From Rosa chinensis (lineage: Eukaryota > Streptophyta > Magnoliopsida > Rosales > Rosaceae), in contig NC_037088.1 in the NCBI RefSeq assembly GCF_002994745.2, positions 64,374,397-64,438,396 on the forward strand: DNA of 64,000 bases. Direction: 5' to 3'. A model generated the notes under the pieces. That model had not been told where the DNA came from. It ran no database searches and saw nothing but the letters and a program-made list of their open reading frames with translations. Shown here one piece after another: positions 21,903 to 34,959 of the stretch. The position numbers and the translations under genes are program-made. The number at the start of each line of letters is the position of its first letter. The stretch's first letter is position 1.

Positions 21903-24900
21903 ATGACGGTGACTAACAGCGGCATCCAATACGCCGTTCAGATCATCACCAAACACTTCGGCAACCTCGTCGCTGTAACTCTCTCTCTCTCTCTTTCTCT
22001 CTATAATTTCAGTCTTCGATTCTCTTCGCTCTTAAATTTTCCATCTTTACGATTTTGCAGAAAGTTTGCGAAACCCTTCTGAAATCCGGACCGTTAAACC
22101 TGGGCGCTCTGATCCGATCGACGGCGCTCACTCCCCAGCAAGTCAAGAACTCTCTCCTGATTCTGGTCCAGCACAATTGCGTCCAGCCCTTTACCCAAGA
22201 GTCCAGTAATTCTTCTGCTTATCTCAATTTTTTTTGGGGTTTATGATTATTTCAATCTGTTTTGCAAAACCCTAGATTGGATTGGTTCAATTTGAGTAAA
22301 GTTAATTGCTTTTTGTGAATTCCTTGTCTCAATTTTTTGGGGGGTTTTTGATTCTTTGAATCTGTTTTGTAAAACTCTAGATTGAATTGGTTCAATTTGA
22401 GTAAAGCTAATTGCTTTTTTGTGGATTTGTGGTTATGCAGAGGCTGGGCTTAAAGTTCAGTACATGGCGGTGTACGATAACATACTCCATCGACTTAGGT
22501 TTGCCAAATTTCTGGCGGTTGTGGCCCAGGAGCTTGATGATGATGTTAGTTCAATTTTTTTTTTTTTTTGTGTATTGGTTTTGTTGTTTTTGGGGGTGGA
22601 TTTTTTGTTTGGTGAAATTTAGGGGTTGGATTTTGATTGGTGTTTTATGTACATTTGGTTTGTTTTGTTAGTGCAAACAACTTCTTGCTGGTTTACTTGA
22701 ACATGGTAGACTTACACAGCAACAGTTAATGGACAGAGCCAATCAGAAATCCAAATCAAATAGCAGTCAAGGTATTGCTTTAAGATTTGATCTATTTGAT
22801 ATCGGAAAATGATGAATTCAATGGTGTTCTTTTGTGGCAAGGAAAAGAGAATTTAATGGGATGTTGTGATTAAATGTACTTTTTTGTGTGCTCTCCATGC
22901 CTATACATGCTATTTTCTATTGGAGATATTTACTGTTTCTGGGTTTTCTTTCTGCAGTTCAGAATGCTGCTCAAGATAACTTTATTAGACTTGTGACTGC
23001 TCGTTTTGTTGAACGCTGCCCGGCCCCTGAACCACTTCTTGAAGAAGCACCTGAACAAGAAGGTCCAAAGAAGCCACGCTCTAAATCTGCTAAGGTAATG
23101 CAACTAGATATTTTGTGTCAAATATAATATATTATGTTTCGAGTAGGCCCCTTTGATGTGGGGTGTTTGATAATTAAAACTTCTGTTACATCTGTTGACG
23201 GAGATTGAGTTGTATTGGTGTTTGAATAGTGTGATTTCAGGTTTCAGGTTCCTGTTGATCATTAGTTAATCTTCACATGATTATTTATGTAGTGACATCA
23301 ATTAACTTAATGACTAGTTGGCTCATTTGTTAATGCTTTTGTGTTTGGACTTAATGTCTGTATCAGTTAACTCATACAGTCCCTTATATTAAAAATACTC
23401 CAATCAAACAATAGATGTGTTAGAATTAATACTGACAGGGATAAACAGATGGAAGAACATATTTGTTGTGTCAAAATCAGGTTATTCCTTTTCGGATAAT
23501 CTCATCAACTATTATTCGTCTAAGTCATATACTTTTCAACTCCGTGTGAAGTAACAATGAACCCTGACTTGATATTTTATGTTAGAGTCATTTCGTGTTT
23601 GAACAACTCTCCTAGTTGAACCTGTGTGAACATTTTAAGTTTGTTGTTTAAAACTCTGCATCCTTATAAATCAACATTTCAATCAACTCTTACAGATGGC
23701 TCAAGTTTCAGAGACCATAGAACAACGTGTTCTAGCAGCAGCAAGGCCTATGGAAGCAATAAGATTTTTAATTACGACAAATCCAGAAACTGATGATCCA
23801 TCACAAAAAAGTGAGAATAATTCCTCTAGTATGAGTGTTGGGGAGAAGGTTGGTACATGGATTATTATTGTTTGCGGTATGCAATTTTTTGTAGTCTAGT
23901 TATGTTCTAATATTCAGTTTTCTGATTTATAGCGCAAGTTTGATGATTTGGATATTGGTGAACATGGGTCCAATGATAAGGAAGTGATTCTTTGGCGTGC
24001 TAATTTTGAGCAGTTCATTCGTTGTCTAAGGCATAAGGTTGGTTTTCTGTCTGATTTTCCATTTTATTTATAATTATCAATTCATGTTAATGAGGGAAAA
24101 TTGTTTGTTAGACAATGTGTTGAGAATGTTTAGGCATGATTTAATCTAAAATACCTTTGCTTACATGCTTTTGTATGCTCTGTGTATGACTTTCTAGTAG
24201 CAGAGACTGTCAAATCCATATTTTCATGCATTTTATCAAACTACGTGTATATGGTAGTACGTGGTTTATTGAAATGAACCTTGGCATCGAATGCGCTTGC
24301 CTTTCGTTCTTTGGTTGACTGTAACTAAAAAGGTAACATAAAGGTGGACAATCATACGGAATGTCTGAACATTACCTAAGTTCTTTCTGTTTCACTGTAG
24401 TGAATAATGGGTTCTCTTACTCTACCATTTTAAATTAAATTAGATGAATTCTCTTGACTGCATTCCTTTCTGGTATGCTGCTCCCGTAAGTGAATGTATT
24501 CTCTCTTCTCAAATCAAAGAACTAAACAAAAAATTGAATCTACTTTGATATTTGATTGTTGGGTTTAGGCTTGTGTTGAGAATGTTAGAGCACGACATGA
24601 TGATGGAGCTGCAGTTGTGTTAAGAGCTGTGCTGAAGGCAACTAGAATGCAGGAGACCAAAGTGAAAACAGATTATTCAGGTGAGCTGGAAGTTTGGATT
24701 AATATATACTGAGTCGGTCATACACAGTTGACTACCTATGCTTGAGTCTAGGACTCTAGGATATAATTTTTTTTATTAATCTGGTTATCCAGCAACTAAA
24801 TGACTAAGTTTTTAACTATAATATTTGTTGAGTAGTTTTCCCATTTGTATTTGATAGATATATTTTCATTCAGCATAGATGGTTGGCTCTTTCAAATAGT

Positions 24901-27276
24901 CGAATTGGAGTTATTATGATGTTTAGTGGTCTGTGTCTTGTATTGTTATAAAGTTAAAACAATACAAGATACTTCAAGTCAAAAGTTGTTGCTTTTTAAG
25001 TATCCGTTTTTACACAGATCATCATTTTCATTTAACTGTTCTGTGTGTTTCCACTTCCAATTCAAACATCTAAGCTGTCTCCACCGTTTGTATGTTTACC
25101 AAATATGGCACCACTGAGCTGGTTTGTCTTTTTTTTTTTTTTTGAGAAGTTGGATAGTTGCTTGGATCAAGTATCTAGTTCTATGATTTCAAGTGCTATT
25201 TGGGTTAGATATTTGTTTGTTTGTTTTTTGTTTGGGTTGTGTTTTTTATGTTTTTTTTTAATATTTAAAATGAAAGTGGAATTGCAGTAGTATGAAAATA
25301 AAGTGAAATCATGGAACTTTTGTAGCTGACTTCGTCATTCCACTTTACTAATTGTTGTGTTGATAATATTTGTAGTTCCTTTAAAGATGGGTGCCATTTA
25401 TAATGAGGTGATAGATAGTGCAGCCGGCCGTAATTTGACCAAGGTTTCTGTCAAAGCTTCCCTCCACTTGTTGTGCGGTGCACCTCCTGTAAGAGGAGGA
25501 TATGAGGGTGAGGGTGAGGATGAGGATGAGGATGAGGATGAGGATGTGCCATATAGCATTGGTACAGTGTCCCTTTTCTCATTCAATTTCGTATAGTAAA
25601 GAATTTGACCATCCTTTATCTTTCTTATGGATGATTTGTATTGAGTTGCTAGTGACGAAATGTCTCCTTATTTTTTGCCATTACAGACTTGAAGAAAATT
25701 ATAGAACTGCTTCAGAATGATGAGGTTTTTCGGATTTTTGTTATTTTCAAATATATGATATCTATCATTAGGTCACCAAGATAGATGTCTAAGTACATTT
25801 TCTATGCTGCAGGTGGAGTCGATTGTTTTGAAAAGATATGGACAGGATGCTTGTAGAATATTTAGGTTACTGACAAGCCAGTCAAAGCCGGCTGGTCAGT
25901 TTTTTGAGACAGATAAGGTAATAACATTGTTATCGTGCCACTCTTCGCAATCCATTAAGTTTTCTACATTTGGTAGAGCTGCTGTTAATTTGTTGCTCTC
26001 ATTGTTTAGCATAGCATAATGTAGTACTGTGGGAAACTAATAGGAGAGACCTAACCATATCTCCAACACTAGTCTTGTATGACATAAGTTGCTATTGCAT
26101 GATACATAGTTATCTGGCTCTGTGTGCTACTACTGGCAATCCAGAAAATTTTAAGATATGGGTAACAACTTGTTAGTATTCTGCTCTTTGTTGAGTGTAC
26201 TGTATTACTGTAAGAAACTAAAAGGACACCTGGGTTTCCTGGCCATATATTGTACAGGAGTCTTATATGACTTGATATGACGTACTCTAGTAGTATCTTT
26301 GGTAATTCATTTACTTGGTTCTTTATAGATATCAGTCGATGCCCTTGTTGACAAAAAGGAAACACCTAAGATTCTCTATAAGCTCTGGAAGGATGACTAC
26401 GTTCATATGGAGGTACAGCATTTACCTTCTTCTTTTCTTTATGCACGTGGCACTTTATTTGGTTTTCTGCTGTTATGTTTTCGACTTTGTTTATCAATTA
26501 CACAATCACAGACTTTGTTGACTTATCCTGTGTAAAGTCATATTGAGTATCATTATGAGCTTTATTTTTTGTGTGACAATATTTGATCTACCTGCAGAAA
26601 TTATCATTGACAACAGCTAAACAGTCACAAGTCATGGTGTGGAAAGTGCACAAGTCCATTGTTTGGGAACATGTTTTAGATGAGATGTACCATGCGGCGT
26701 ACAATTTGGTTAAGCGATATGATCATGAGAGGGAAGAGAATAAGGAGGTTTGTTGGTGCCTTTTCCTTTCAAAATTCTTATTGGCCTATATTTTTTGTTG
26801 CTCAGTACCAAATTCCTTTCGGGACACACATGGTTGTTTTATCACTTTCTTATCTAGTAGAATTTCCTGTCAATTCTGTTCCTGCACCAAAATCCCTAGG
26901 GCACGTATTTTTTCTTGTTGAGTTCTTGCCAGATCCCTTGTCGGGTGCAAATGACAATTCTACTTGCTTTTCTCACATTGTCATTTCTGTTTCTGCAATA
27001 AAAAAACCTTGTTTATATGATATCAGGACCTGCCTAGAGTCTTTAGACATTCTTCTTCATTATCCTTCAAGCTTCAACCTAACAGAACCTTGTTGCAGCT
27101 TTTTACATATTCTAATAATTTGTTTTGGCTACTCTTTGCAGGTTACAAATACCCCGAAGGAGAAACGTGTCGGTGAATTAGAGAAAAAAGCCAACCGGTT
27201 TCTAGGTGTCAGGAAAATTATGGCATTATCGCTTGTGAAGCTTGATGATGCTCTCATGCTCTTCCATGACTTCTGA
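21903..27276 (+). CDS. RPC3: DNA-directed RNA polymerase III subunit RPC3, 14 exons
   Basis: Encodes RPC3 (yeast RPC82, human POLR3C), a subunit of the Pol III heterotrimer that helps open promoters for tRNA and 5S rRNA transcription in the nucleus. Exons: 21903-21974, 22061-22205, 22441-22544, 22672-22771, 22958-23094, 23696-23848, 23933-24037, 24569-24680, 25376-25561, 25687-25724, 25813-25917, 26329-26412, 26598-26747 and 27142-27276. All use GT-AG, phases agree, and the sum is 541 residues, near the family norm. The N-terminus ('IQYAVQIITKHFGNLV..VCETLLKSGPLNLGALIR') is the RPC82 helix-turn-helix, and further winged-helix segments follow. Exon 9 has an acidic repeat (GEGEDEDEDEDEDV). The C-terminus 'RFLGVRKIMALSLVKLDDAL' is the conserved end. 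No defect seen. Confidence 0.96.
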
Positions 27277-28166
27277 TTCAGGAAATCATGACCGCAATAT
27301 TATTGCCACTTCTTCATATAAACAGAGCCAGAGGGCATGTTAATTTTCTTATTGACAAGATCATTTCTCAATCAATATATTAATTCATCTCATTTGTTTT
27401 CTCAACCGAGCAAAGGGCTCTTTGATACTCTTTTTAGTTTTATGGACTATATTCAATATTATTCTTAACATGGATAAAATTTCATAACTGGGAGGGGTAA
27501 GTTGCCGTCATTATTGACATACCTAACCATCATTGCAAATTTGCAGGACCAGAGTCAAGACCTTCTTTGATTCTTGCATAAGAATCTGAACATCAATTTC
27601 AAAATGTAATTTTATGCCTAAAATAAAATTAAGAGAGATTATTTTGTTGACAAAAGTCACCCAGTAGCTCGGTAAGGCATGCAATTCTTGTTGCTGACAA
27701 AATCTCATCGCTCAAATTCACTCAAATAACACACACACACACCTACCGACAAAGATCAACCAATAACAATAGTGACACACACCTTGTTGACGATCAATTT
27801 TTAGCCCAATATTCATCAATAATAATAAAAACACCTTGTTGGTGACATACTTATCGGCACAAGATATTTTCTCAAATTGCCAAAAAGAATGTCGAAGAAA
27901 TTAAAAGAGAAGCTCAAGTAAAATGTATATATGGCATAAAATTGCTGCAAGGGAAAAGAGAAAAAGGCAGCGGGCCAAGCTAGGAGTGTCAAAACTGCAC
28001 TAGCTTTGTCCCGAAGACTCTGTAAGACAACCAATGCTATCTGAGATGAAACGAAATTACAGTCAGACTTATCTCAGCAGATTGGATCCTTGTGACAAAA
28101 AGCTATACATGGTTTTTACTGTCAGATTTTATTTGCACTGGCAAACTGTTGGGTTATTCTACCTTG
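27277..28166. other. Intergenic between convergent genes
   Basis: Contains the 3' ends of RPC3 (+) and the unknown gene (-). No other gene is visible. A short (CA)n tract lies near 27730. Confidence 0.5.
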
Positions 28167-29909
28167 CTACATAGATGGTCTCCCTTGTCCAAAAGAACCA
28201 TCTGTTGAAAGCATAGAAGCATCTCCTGATCTTATGTGGCTGCTTCGATATGCCTCCTTTGTTACACCATAATAGACTGGTTTACTGCCTGAAAATGTGA
28301 TGAAGTTCCAACCAAAAACCGAACCACCCACAATGTAGCTTCCTGGTAGCTGGCTGCTGACAAATGATTTCTTATCTGGGATGTAATGAGTCCATTTTGC
28401 ACTAGGCAGTTGTTTTTCAACAGAGCATCTAGGTTGAACCTGCTGTGTTGGCAATCCATCTTTGTTTTCTTTCTCAGGCAGCCTGGCATGGGGCGAATGC
28501 TGTTGATGTTCTGATGCAAACTTCTTCTGTGTTCCAGTATCCATGGTCATTTGTTTGTTTAGAGCCATGAGAAGCCTCACCTCTGCAAGTTGCATGTAAA
28601 ATGTATTATATTAGACATGCTTTGTACACAAAACTTGCAAAGCTTTCAGTTGACTTACCGTATAAATAGGAAAACCAAGCAAACAATCAATCCTACTTTT
28701 TCATGCTAAATAATGTCAAAGAAATTGTGCAGCTAAAAGTTAGTTACAAGTGGATTTTCTGATAAAGAGACATTATCCAGAGTAAACCCATGAAAAACGT
28801 TGACTAGAAGGTGAGTCCAAGCATGGATGATAGGCGAAATTGAAGAACCAAGTAAATCTTTAACTGTGAATGCCGTTCTTTCATATTCATCCAAGTACAT
28901 GGGATGTAATTATCATAAAAAAAGAACTCACGTTTTTGAATCTCATCAGCTGCTTTACAGTTCCGAAAATCAGGTGTTTGAAGAACCTGCATATAAATAT
29001 TGATCTTTCAAACAGTCGATAATTCAAAAGTAGACAGAGAATTCAAAAACCAGAAATGGAACTGATCATATAAATCTTCTCAGGCAGTTATCAGAAATAC
29101 CATAATGCATCAAAGAATCCATCAACCAAGAGATCAAAATATTTCCCTAAGCAAAGATTTCTATTTGCTACATATTCTATCATGCGTATATTCCAAATAG
29201 GTACTCTTCTTTACACCGTAAATCAAATAAGCATCAATGCCTAGCCATTAATTTCTCAAGCAAGTATATCCTGCTCCTAAAACCAACCAGGTTATGCAGC
29301 AGCCTCTAGTTTTCCCAGCATACAATCACCAATCACCCGTAAACCACTATTTACAATCTAAAAACATCCACCATATAACCGAGCTCTGGATATGCAATTG
29401 TAGTAAAGTGATTACTTGGGCCCTAGAACAAGTTTTGATTATTTGCAAATAATGATAGGCAAGAAGTATAGAGGTGTACTAGTGCTATTAAATGGTCCAA
29501 CTCAAACCCAACTAGGCCTGGTCTACACGTCCCTATTCAAACCACAATAAGAACACAAAACTCGTGCACTATAACAAACGTATATGGTGCATGCTTATGT
29601 TTTAGCATTGTCTTCTTCCTCTGATTAATAATACTAAAACAGAGACCAACCCAGTGGAATTGTTACCTCAATAAAATGAGGACGGAGTTGTTGAAGGAGA
29701 GCGCGGATTTTGAAGTAGGGGGAGTCTTTCTCCGTGTTGGTGTTGGTGTTGGAAAGCTTTCGCTTCTTGACGTCGGTCTGCTTCTGGGTCTGGTTTTGGC
29801 GAGGAAGACAAGTGGGTTTTTGGGGTGGGCTTGCTCCATGTGGAGGTGGCGTTATTGTTGTCATGTGTGGCTTTCTGCTCTCAACACGTTTTGATTTTGG
29901 GTCTTCCAT
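28167..29909 (-). CDS. Conserved plant protein of unknown function, three exons
   Basis: Exons 29909-29667, 28986-28932 and 28582-28167 join in frame through GT-AG introns to give 237 residues. The N-terminus is basic and Pro/Thr-rich and could be a nuclear signal ('KKRKLSNTNTNTEKD'). Residues about 65-110 ('SPYFKIRALLQQLRPHFIEV' then 'LQTPDFRNCKAADEIQKQ') look like a helical module. The C-terminal part carries a compact Gly/aromatic motif, 'PGSYIVGGSVFGWNFITF'. I do not recognise a named family. The exon junctions and codon phases argue it is a real gene. The start at 29909 is the first in-frame ATG of the basic region; upstream frame sequence looks non-coding. Confidence 0.75.
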
Positions 29910-30769
29910 GGACACTTCTGTAGAAAAAGCCTGCCGCTTTGTGTTCAAACTTAGTTTTATGCCGTCTATTGGTTTTCTTTTCTTTATAAACCCTAACGAA
30001 TTTAGAGCAACTATTCTATAAGAACGGACGGTTTTTTTTTTTTTTGAGGAGTATAAGAACGGACGGTTGGATAGCATTAATTGTATTTTTTTTATTATTT
30101 TGATGAAAAGTTGATTACAAATATCAAGATCGCACTTAAGTGTTGGATAGGTGTATAGATTTCAAAAGTATATATAAATTCTTAAACCGAGAGGTTAATG
30201 CTTTCCAACTTAACTGTGTCCAAACTTTATTAAAAAAAAAAAATTCTATCTGTCAAGTACCATTTGATCCTAAGTTTGATTCAGAATAAACTTGAAATCC
30301 TTAAACACCAATATTTTTTTGGTCTAGTTGCAACATTTGAAGGTGAAATGTTTTCCAGTTGGGTGGTTGGGCCTCTCTTGGGCCTATGATAATATTACTC
30401 TTTCGGTTGTAGGTGCGGCCTTTTTGACCAAGGCCTTTGGGCTTGGCTTCTCAAAAACATAAAGGCCTTTGGGCGTGGAGAAATTCTACTTCTTCTATCA
30501 CATTTGCTATATATTCATTTTTAATGATTTACAGACATCTTAAAATCCAATTTTTTGCATTCTGAAAAATTAACATTTACTAGTGGTGTCCCAACGATAT
30601 TTTTTGGTGGGCTTCCGATGAGTTGTCTCTTTGCCGACCGTGGGTATACGGGGTTGGGACGAAAGTGGGTAGAGGTTTAGAAATAAGGGTGAAAAGGGAA
30701 GTTTTGTGAGAAAAAAAAAAAGTAATAATGAGTTGCACATGTGTAAAACAAGAAAAAAGTTGAAATAAA
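29910..30769. other. Intergenic with a dispersed repeat fragment
   Basis: Promoter side of the unknown gene. The stretch 30340-30440 ('TTTTCCAGTTGGGTGGTTGGG', then 'GTAGGTGCGGCCTTTTTG') resembles 34965-35040 beside the LINE tail, so it is a copy of the same repeat. Nothing else was identified. Confidence 0.5.
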
Positions 30770-31685
30770 GAGCAATGATACAGGGCTTCAATGAGGCCTA
30801 AGATTTGTGGCCTCAAATCCTAAGTGTCATGCCATGTAAGCAAATACAAATTTTATTTTCAATTCCACATAATAAATCTTGCCACATCATACTATTGTAA
30901 CACCAACTTTACCCTTTTAAATTTTCTTCTAGATATTAGAGGATGAATCAATTACATTAATGAATTAAATTAGGTGACGAAAAAAAGATAAGCTATTAAT
31001 TATGTATTAATTTAAGAGATATGTCTACAAATTCTTTGACAAATATTTTTCTTCATTTAATTAAATTATTTCCTATAATTTTTCTTTCAAATAGCATTAA
31101 TATAGTCAAGAAGTAGGCATTAACTTTTCTTTCCAAATATTGATTAATTTCATCCAAAAAAATAGCATTAATAAATTGAATTTGGAAAATACGTGTGTCT
31201 AAATTAAGAGGTGTAAACTCAAATATAATGTGTAAACCTAGCTACATAAAGAGAAGAAAAAAAATGAACAAAAGAATATATATGATCATATGAATATGTA
31301 TTTTTCACATTATATTTTCAAAATTTACAAGAACCCAACAAAGGTTGAATTCATATACATGGTGTTATATAAACCTATTGATCGAATGTATGTGCAAATC
31401 TATTTACTGAATTACATGAATTTCTTTTCTATTTTTGATTGAAAAAAAAATTGTTGTTTAAATCTAAGCATGAGTGTAATGAAAAGAAAAAATGAAAAAA
31501 AAAATTGTTTAGAAAAAAACCAAAGTAATTTAGATTCATTAGATTTTGGAATGATAAGATTGTCTTTTTCTTAATAATTACATGTCATGATTTGACAAAT
31601 TGGTAATGTGTGTAGGTGACATGGCATGACACCTAAGATTGAGGCCACAAATCTTAGGCCTCATTGAGGCCACAAATCATTTTCC
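30770..31685. mobile_element. MULE-like non-autonomous element, copy 1 (916 bp)
   Basis: The ends read GAGCAATGATACAGGGCTTC on the left and GGAAAATGATTTGTGGCCTC on the reverse-complemented right. Both continue into 'AATGAGGCCTAAGATTTGTGG' and, further in, 'GGTGTCATGCCATG'. Within each end the motif GAGGCC/GGCCTC gives sub-terminal palindromes. The flanks GTTGAAATAAA and GTTGAGATATA match at 9 of 11 positions, an aged Mutator-type target duplication. The interior is AT-rich and homologous in inverted orientation to 37948-38938. No transposase is present. Confidence 0.85.
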
Positions 31686-31689
31686 GTTG

Positions 31690-32176
31690 AGATATAACCA
31701 GTAACGCCCTTTAAATGGTTATACCAAGCAAATTAACCTAAACAGCTAAACTTGAGGGGAAGATTTGAGGACAGCAAAAATGTAATTTACTGTTCTTTTT
31801 TCTTGCTCAAGATCATACATATGGTGTAAGTGAATATCAGATCTTAATCATATCAGTTCATTCATCCAATGGGGTTGATCTACTGCAATGCGAAAGTCAG
31901 TGTCGACAATATTACATAGATCCAATTTTTGTGGATCAGAAAGCTGATGAGTCATGAACTCATGATAGTGTGTGATCGAGATTATCATTAATGTCTTTGG
32001 AATGCTTTTCATGTGAGAAAGTGACGTAACTAATTTTTTGACTTCATAATGATCGAACCAATAGTTAAGTGGTGTAGCAGCTGCCAATTAAGGCTATATG
32101 ACCTAATGGTTAGTGTTCTTCTTCTACATATACTCAGCTTCATTCTCTTTATGTTGCAGAGAGAGATATAATTATA
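31690..32176. other. Upstream region of P450 pseudogene 1
   Basis: Homologous in blocks to the upstream region of P450 pseudogene 2: 31873-31905 matches from about 35384, and 32130-32176 matches 36405-36481. The local duplication therefore included the promoter. Confidence 0.6.
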
Positions 32177-33166
32177 ATGGAGCACATGGCCATGGCAGTG
32201 ATATTCTTCTTCTTCATCATTCTCTACTTATTATGCAGGCTGTCCCTTTCTTGTTGGGTTTTTCCTTTCCTAACTCACCGGAGGCTCAAGAAAAATGGTT
32301 TGACCGGCCCATCTCCAAGTTTTCCATTAGGAAACCTCAGTGAGATGAAGAAGAAGACTAACACTGGAAGCTCTTCTTGCACTAATAGTATATCCCATGA
32401 CATATACTCAACTCTATTCCCTCACTTTGCTCGTTGGAGGAATTCCCACGGTACGCAATATGATCGATCACCAGTCTAGTTTTTGGACTAAAACTTTATC
32501 AATTTTTAAGTTGTGATTCGGGCAATGCAGGCAAGGTGTTCGTATACTGGTTGGGAACAGAGCCATTTTTGTACATAGCAGATCCTGTTTTAGTGAAAAA
32601 ACTATCAACTCAGGTCTCTGCAAAGAACTGGGGCAAACCTACTGTGTTCAAACGCGACAGAGCTCCCATGTTTGGCAATGGCCTCATTATGTCTGATTGT
32701 CTGAAGGTGATAAATGGGCTCTTCACCGCCAAGTTATCACTCCTGCGTTTAACCCTACCAACTTGAAGGTACGTTTCAAGTTGTAAAAATCGACCCCTCA
32801 TAATAGCTCATTAGTTCAGTGGGTGGGTGATCTATCAAGTCTAACTAACAACCAATCATAAATCTTCAAGGATATAATTTGCATGTATTAATACGTTATA
32901 GTGTCTAATAATGACGTATCCGCCGGTGAAGCTGTTACTTTATATTAGCAAATGATTTATATTGATATATCACATCTATTGCTTAGGGTTTAAGATTTAC
33001 TAATAGGTTTGAACGTCAATAAACTTCTAAAGCTAAACCCTATATCCATACTAGAACATCTTTTGGATAACCTGCCCTAAATTTTTATTTTGTTAGATTT
33101 ATCTGATATACTTTCTTTCTTCCCCCCTCTAACGTTTTAAAATTGACTTTAGCGAATAGTTCTATG

Positions 33167-33198
<32 letters not shown>

Positions 33199-33550
33199 CA
33201 GGCCGGTTCTGAAGCGGACGGCGACGCAGCAGGGTCGTTCCAGGCGGCGACGGCGGCTCAGGGCTTGGCGGACGGAGGCCGGAGGCTTGGCGGACGGGTC
33301 TAGGCAGCGTTCGAGGTCGGAGGAGGTCCGAGTTGCAGGTTAATTCTGGGCAGCAACCCGACCTGCAACTGCAGGTTTTCTGGGCAGGGCTGCAACGACG
33401 TCGCCGGCGACTCCACCGACTGCAGACCTCTCCGCCCGACCCCTGACATCCTTCCGGCAACCTCCGCCGCTCCGTCGCGCCCCGAGCCGAGCTGCAGCAG
33501 CGCCGTCCGCACTTTAACGAAAGTGCGGACGTCCTCTTTGGAACGCCCCC

Positions 33551-33606
<56 letters not shown>

Positions 33607-34889
33607 CTCTCTCTCAAATAAGCTCACTTATATTAATCCTATGTCTAATCTATAGGCAATGGTGAGTTTGATGGTGGAGACTACCAGAACAATGCTAGAC
33701 ACCTGGACTACCCAGCTCAGAAATTCCGACACTCGAGAAATTGATGTAGAGAAATCAATCAGAGAAACAGCAGGGGAGATCATCGCCAAGGCCAGCTTTG
33801 GCATTAGTTACCAAAGTGATCACCATGTGTTTGAAAAATTTAGGGCCTTGCAAATCAGCCTCTTCCAAACAAAACGCCTTTTGGGAGTTCCATTTGGGAA
33901 ATTCTTGTACCTCAAGCAAGCCCTCGAGGCCAGCAGACTTGGAAAAGAAATTAACCAACTGTTCTCATCGATCATTAAGCCATTAGGTCAGGATCGTCTA
34001 CTATGCATCACGACTTGCTTGGGTTATTGCTTAACCAGAGTGATCAACAAGGCAGCTTCAGAAAGGCTTTGACAACACAGCAGTTGGTGGATGAGTGCAA
34101 GACATTTTTCTTTTCAGGCCATGAGACATCGGCATTGTCTATCATATGGACGATGCTCCTTCTGGCCACGAATCCGGAGTGGCAAAATGAACTGAGGGAA
34201 GAGATTAGGGAGGTGGTAGGAGATAATAAAGAACTTCATTTCAACATGCTTGCTGGACTAAAGAAGGTAAGGAATTATGAGGTCTCATTCGGTACATTAA
34301 TGTATCAAACTATCAATACGTACCAACTTCATATAGTGGTAGATCGGTCGATCATTGATCTACCATTCCATATAACTAATAGTCTACATTTTCAACGCAT
34401 TACAATAATTGTTTGATGGTTTGTTGTTTTTGAATTTTGTCTCCATAATTGATACAGATGGGATGGGTCATGAATGAGGTGTTCCGATTATATCCTTCAG
34501 GACCAAATGCACAGAGGCAAGCTAAAGATGACATTCGAGTGAGTGAAGACCTAACAATCCCTAGAGGAACCAATTTGTGGATTGACATTGTGGGCATGCA
34601 CCATGACTCAGAGCTATGGGGTGAGGATGTGCATGAGTTCAAGCCAGAGAGGTTTAAGGATGATATTAATGGTGGGTGCAAGCACAAAATGGGTTTCTTA
34701 CCTTTTGGGTTTGGAGGAAGGATGTGCATTGGTAGAAACTTGAGCTTTTTGGAGTATAAGATTGTGCTGACCCTAATTCTGTCTAGGTTTTCTTTTACCA
34801 TGTCTCCTACATATTGTCACTGCCCTTCAACTTTACTCACTATGAGGCCATCTTATGGTCTGCCTCTAGTATTCCAGCCCTTGGACTGA
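32177..34889 (+). pseudogene. CYP72-clan cytochrome P450 pseudogene 1
   Basis: Exons 32177-32450, 32531-32768, 33656-34266 and 34458-34889 align with the intact copy at 55935-58415. The N-terminal membrane anchor, proline hinge (GPSPSFPLGN), I-helix SGHETS, K-helix EVFR, PERF and haem loop FGFGGRMCIG are all present. Two lesions break it. An 8-bp tandem duplication at about 32692-32707 (ATGTCTGATTGTCTGAAGG) shifts the frame in exon 2. An out-of-frame indel near 33985-34000 shifts exon 3. Intron 2 also carries a GC-rich insert between (TA)n tracts. A sequence error in both places is possible but unlikely. The clan follows from motif style; the exact CYP family is not fixed. Confidence 0.85.
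33165..33602. mobile_element. GC-rich insert flanked by (TA)n, in P450 intron 2
   Basis: A 350-bp GC-rich block (33201-33550) sits between a (TA)n tract at 33167-33198 and another at 33551-33602, inside an AT-rich intron absent of such sequence in the sister copies. Its ends form imperfect inverted repeats (GGCCGGTTCTGAAGCGGACG against GGGGCGTTCCAAAGAGGACG). Near the right end is a perfect 11-bp hairpin, GTCCGCACTTT-AACG-AAAGTGCGGAC. Insertion into TA microsatellites recalls rice Micron elements; the family here is not identified. Confidence 0.65.
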
Positions 34890-34959
34890 AGATTGTGCCT
34901 ACCTTTAGAGTTCGTAAAATCCCAATCTTAAGTTGCTTCAAGGCCCTCAATTTGTAAGT

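Noticed and set aside
31848..32087. 79-codon minus-strand frame upstream of P450 pseudogene 1
   Set aside because: The homologous region upstream of pseudogene 2 does not keep the frame; likely chance.
33300..33617. Minus-strand frame starting with an IYIYIY stretch
   Set aside because: Translation of the (TA)n tract and the GC-rich insert; no family match.
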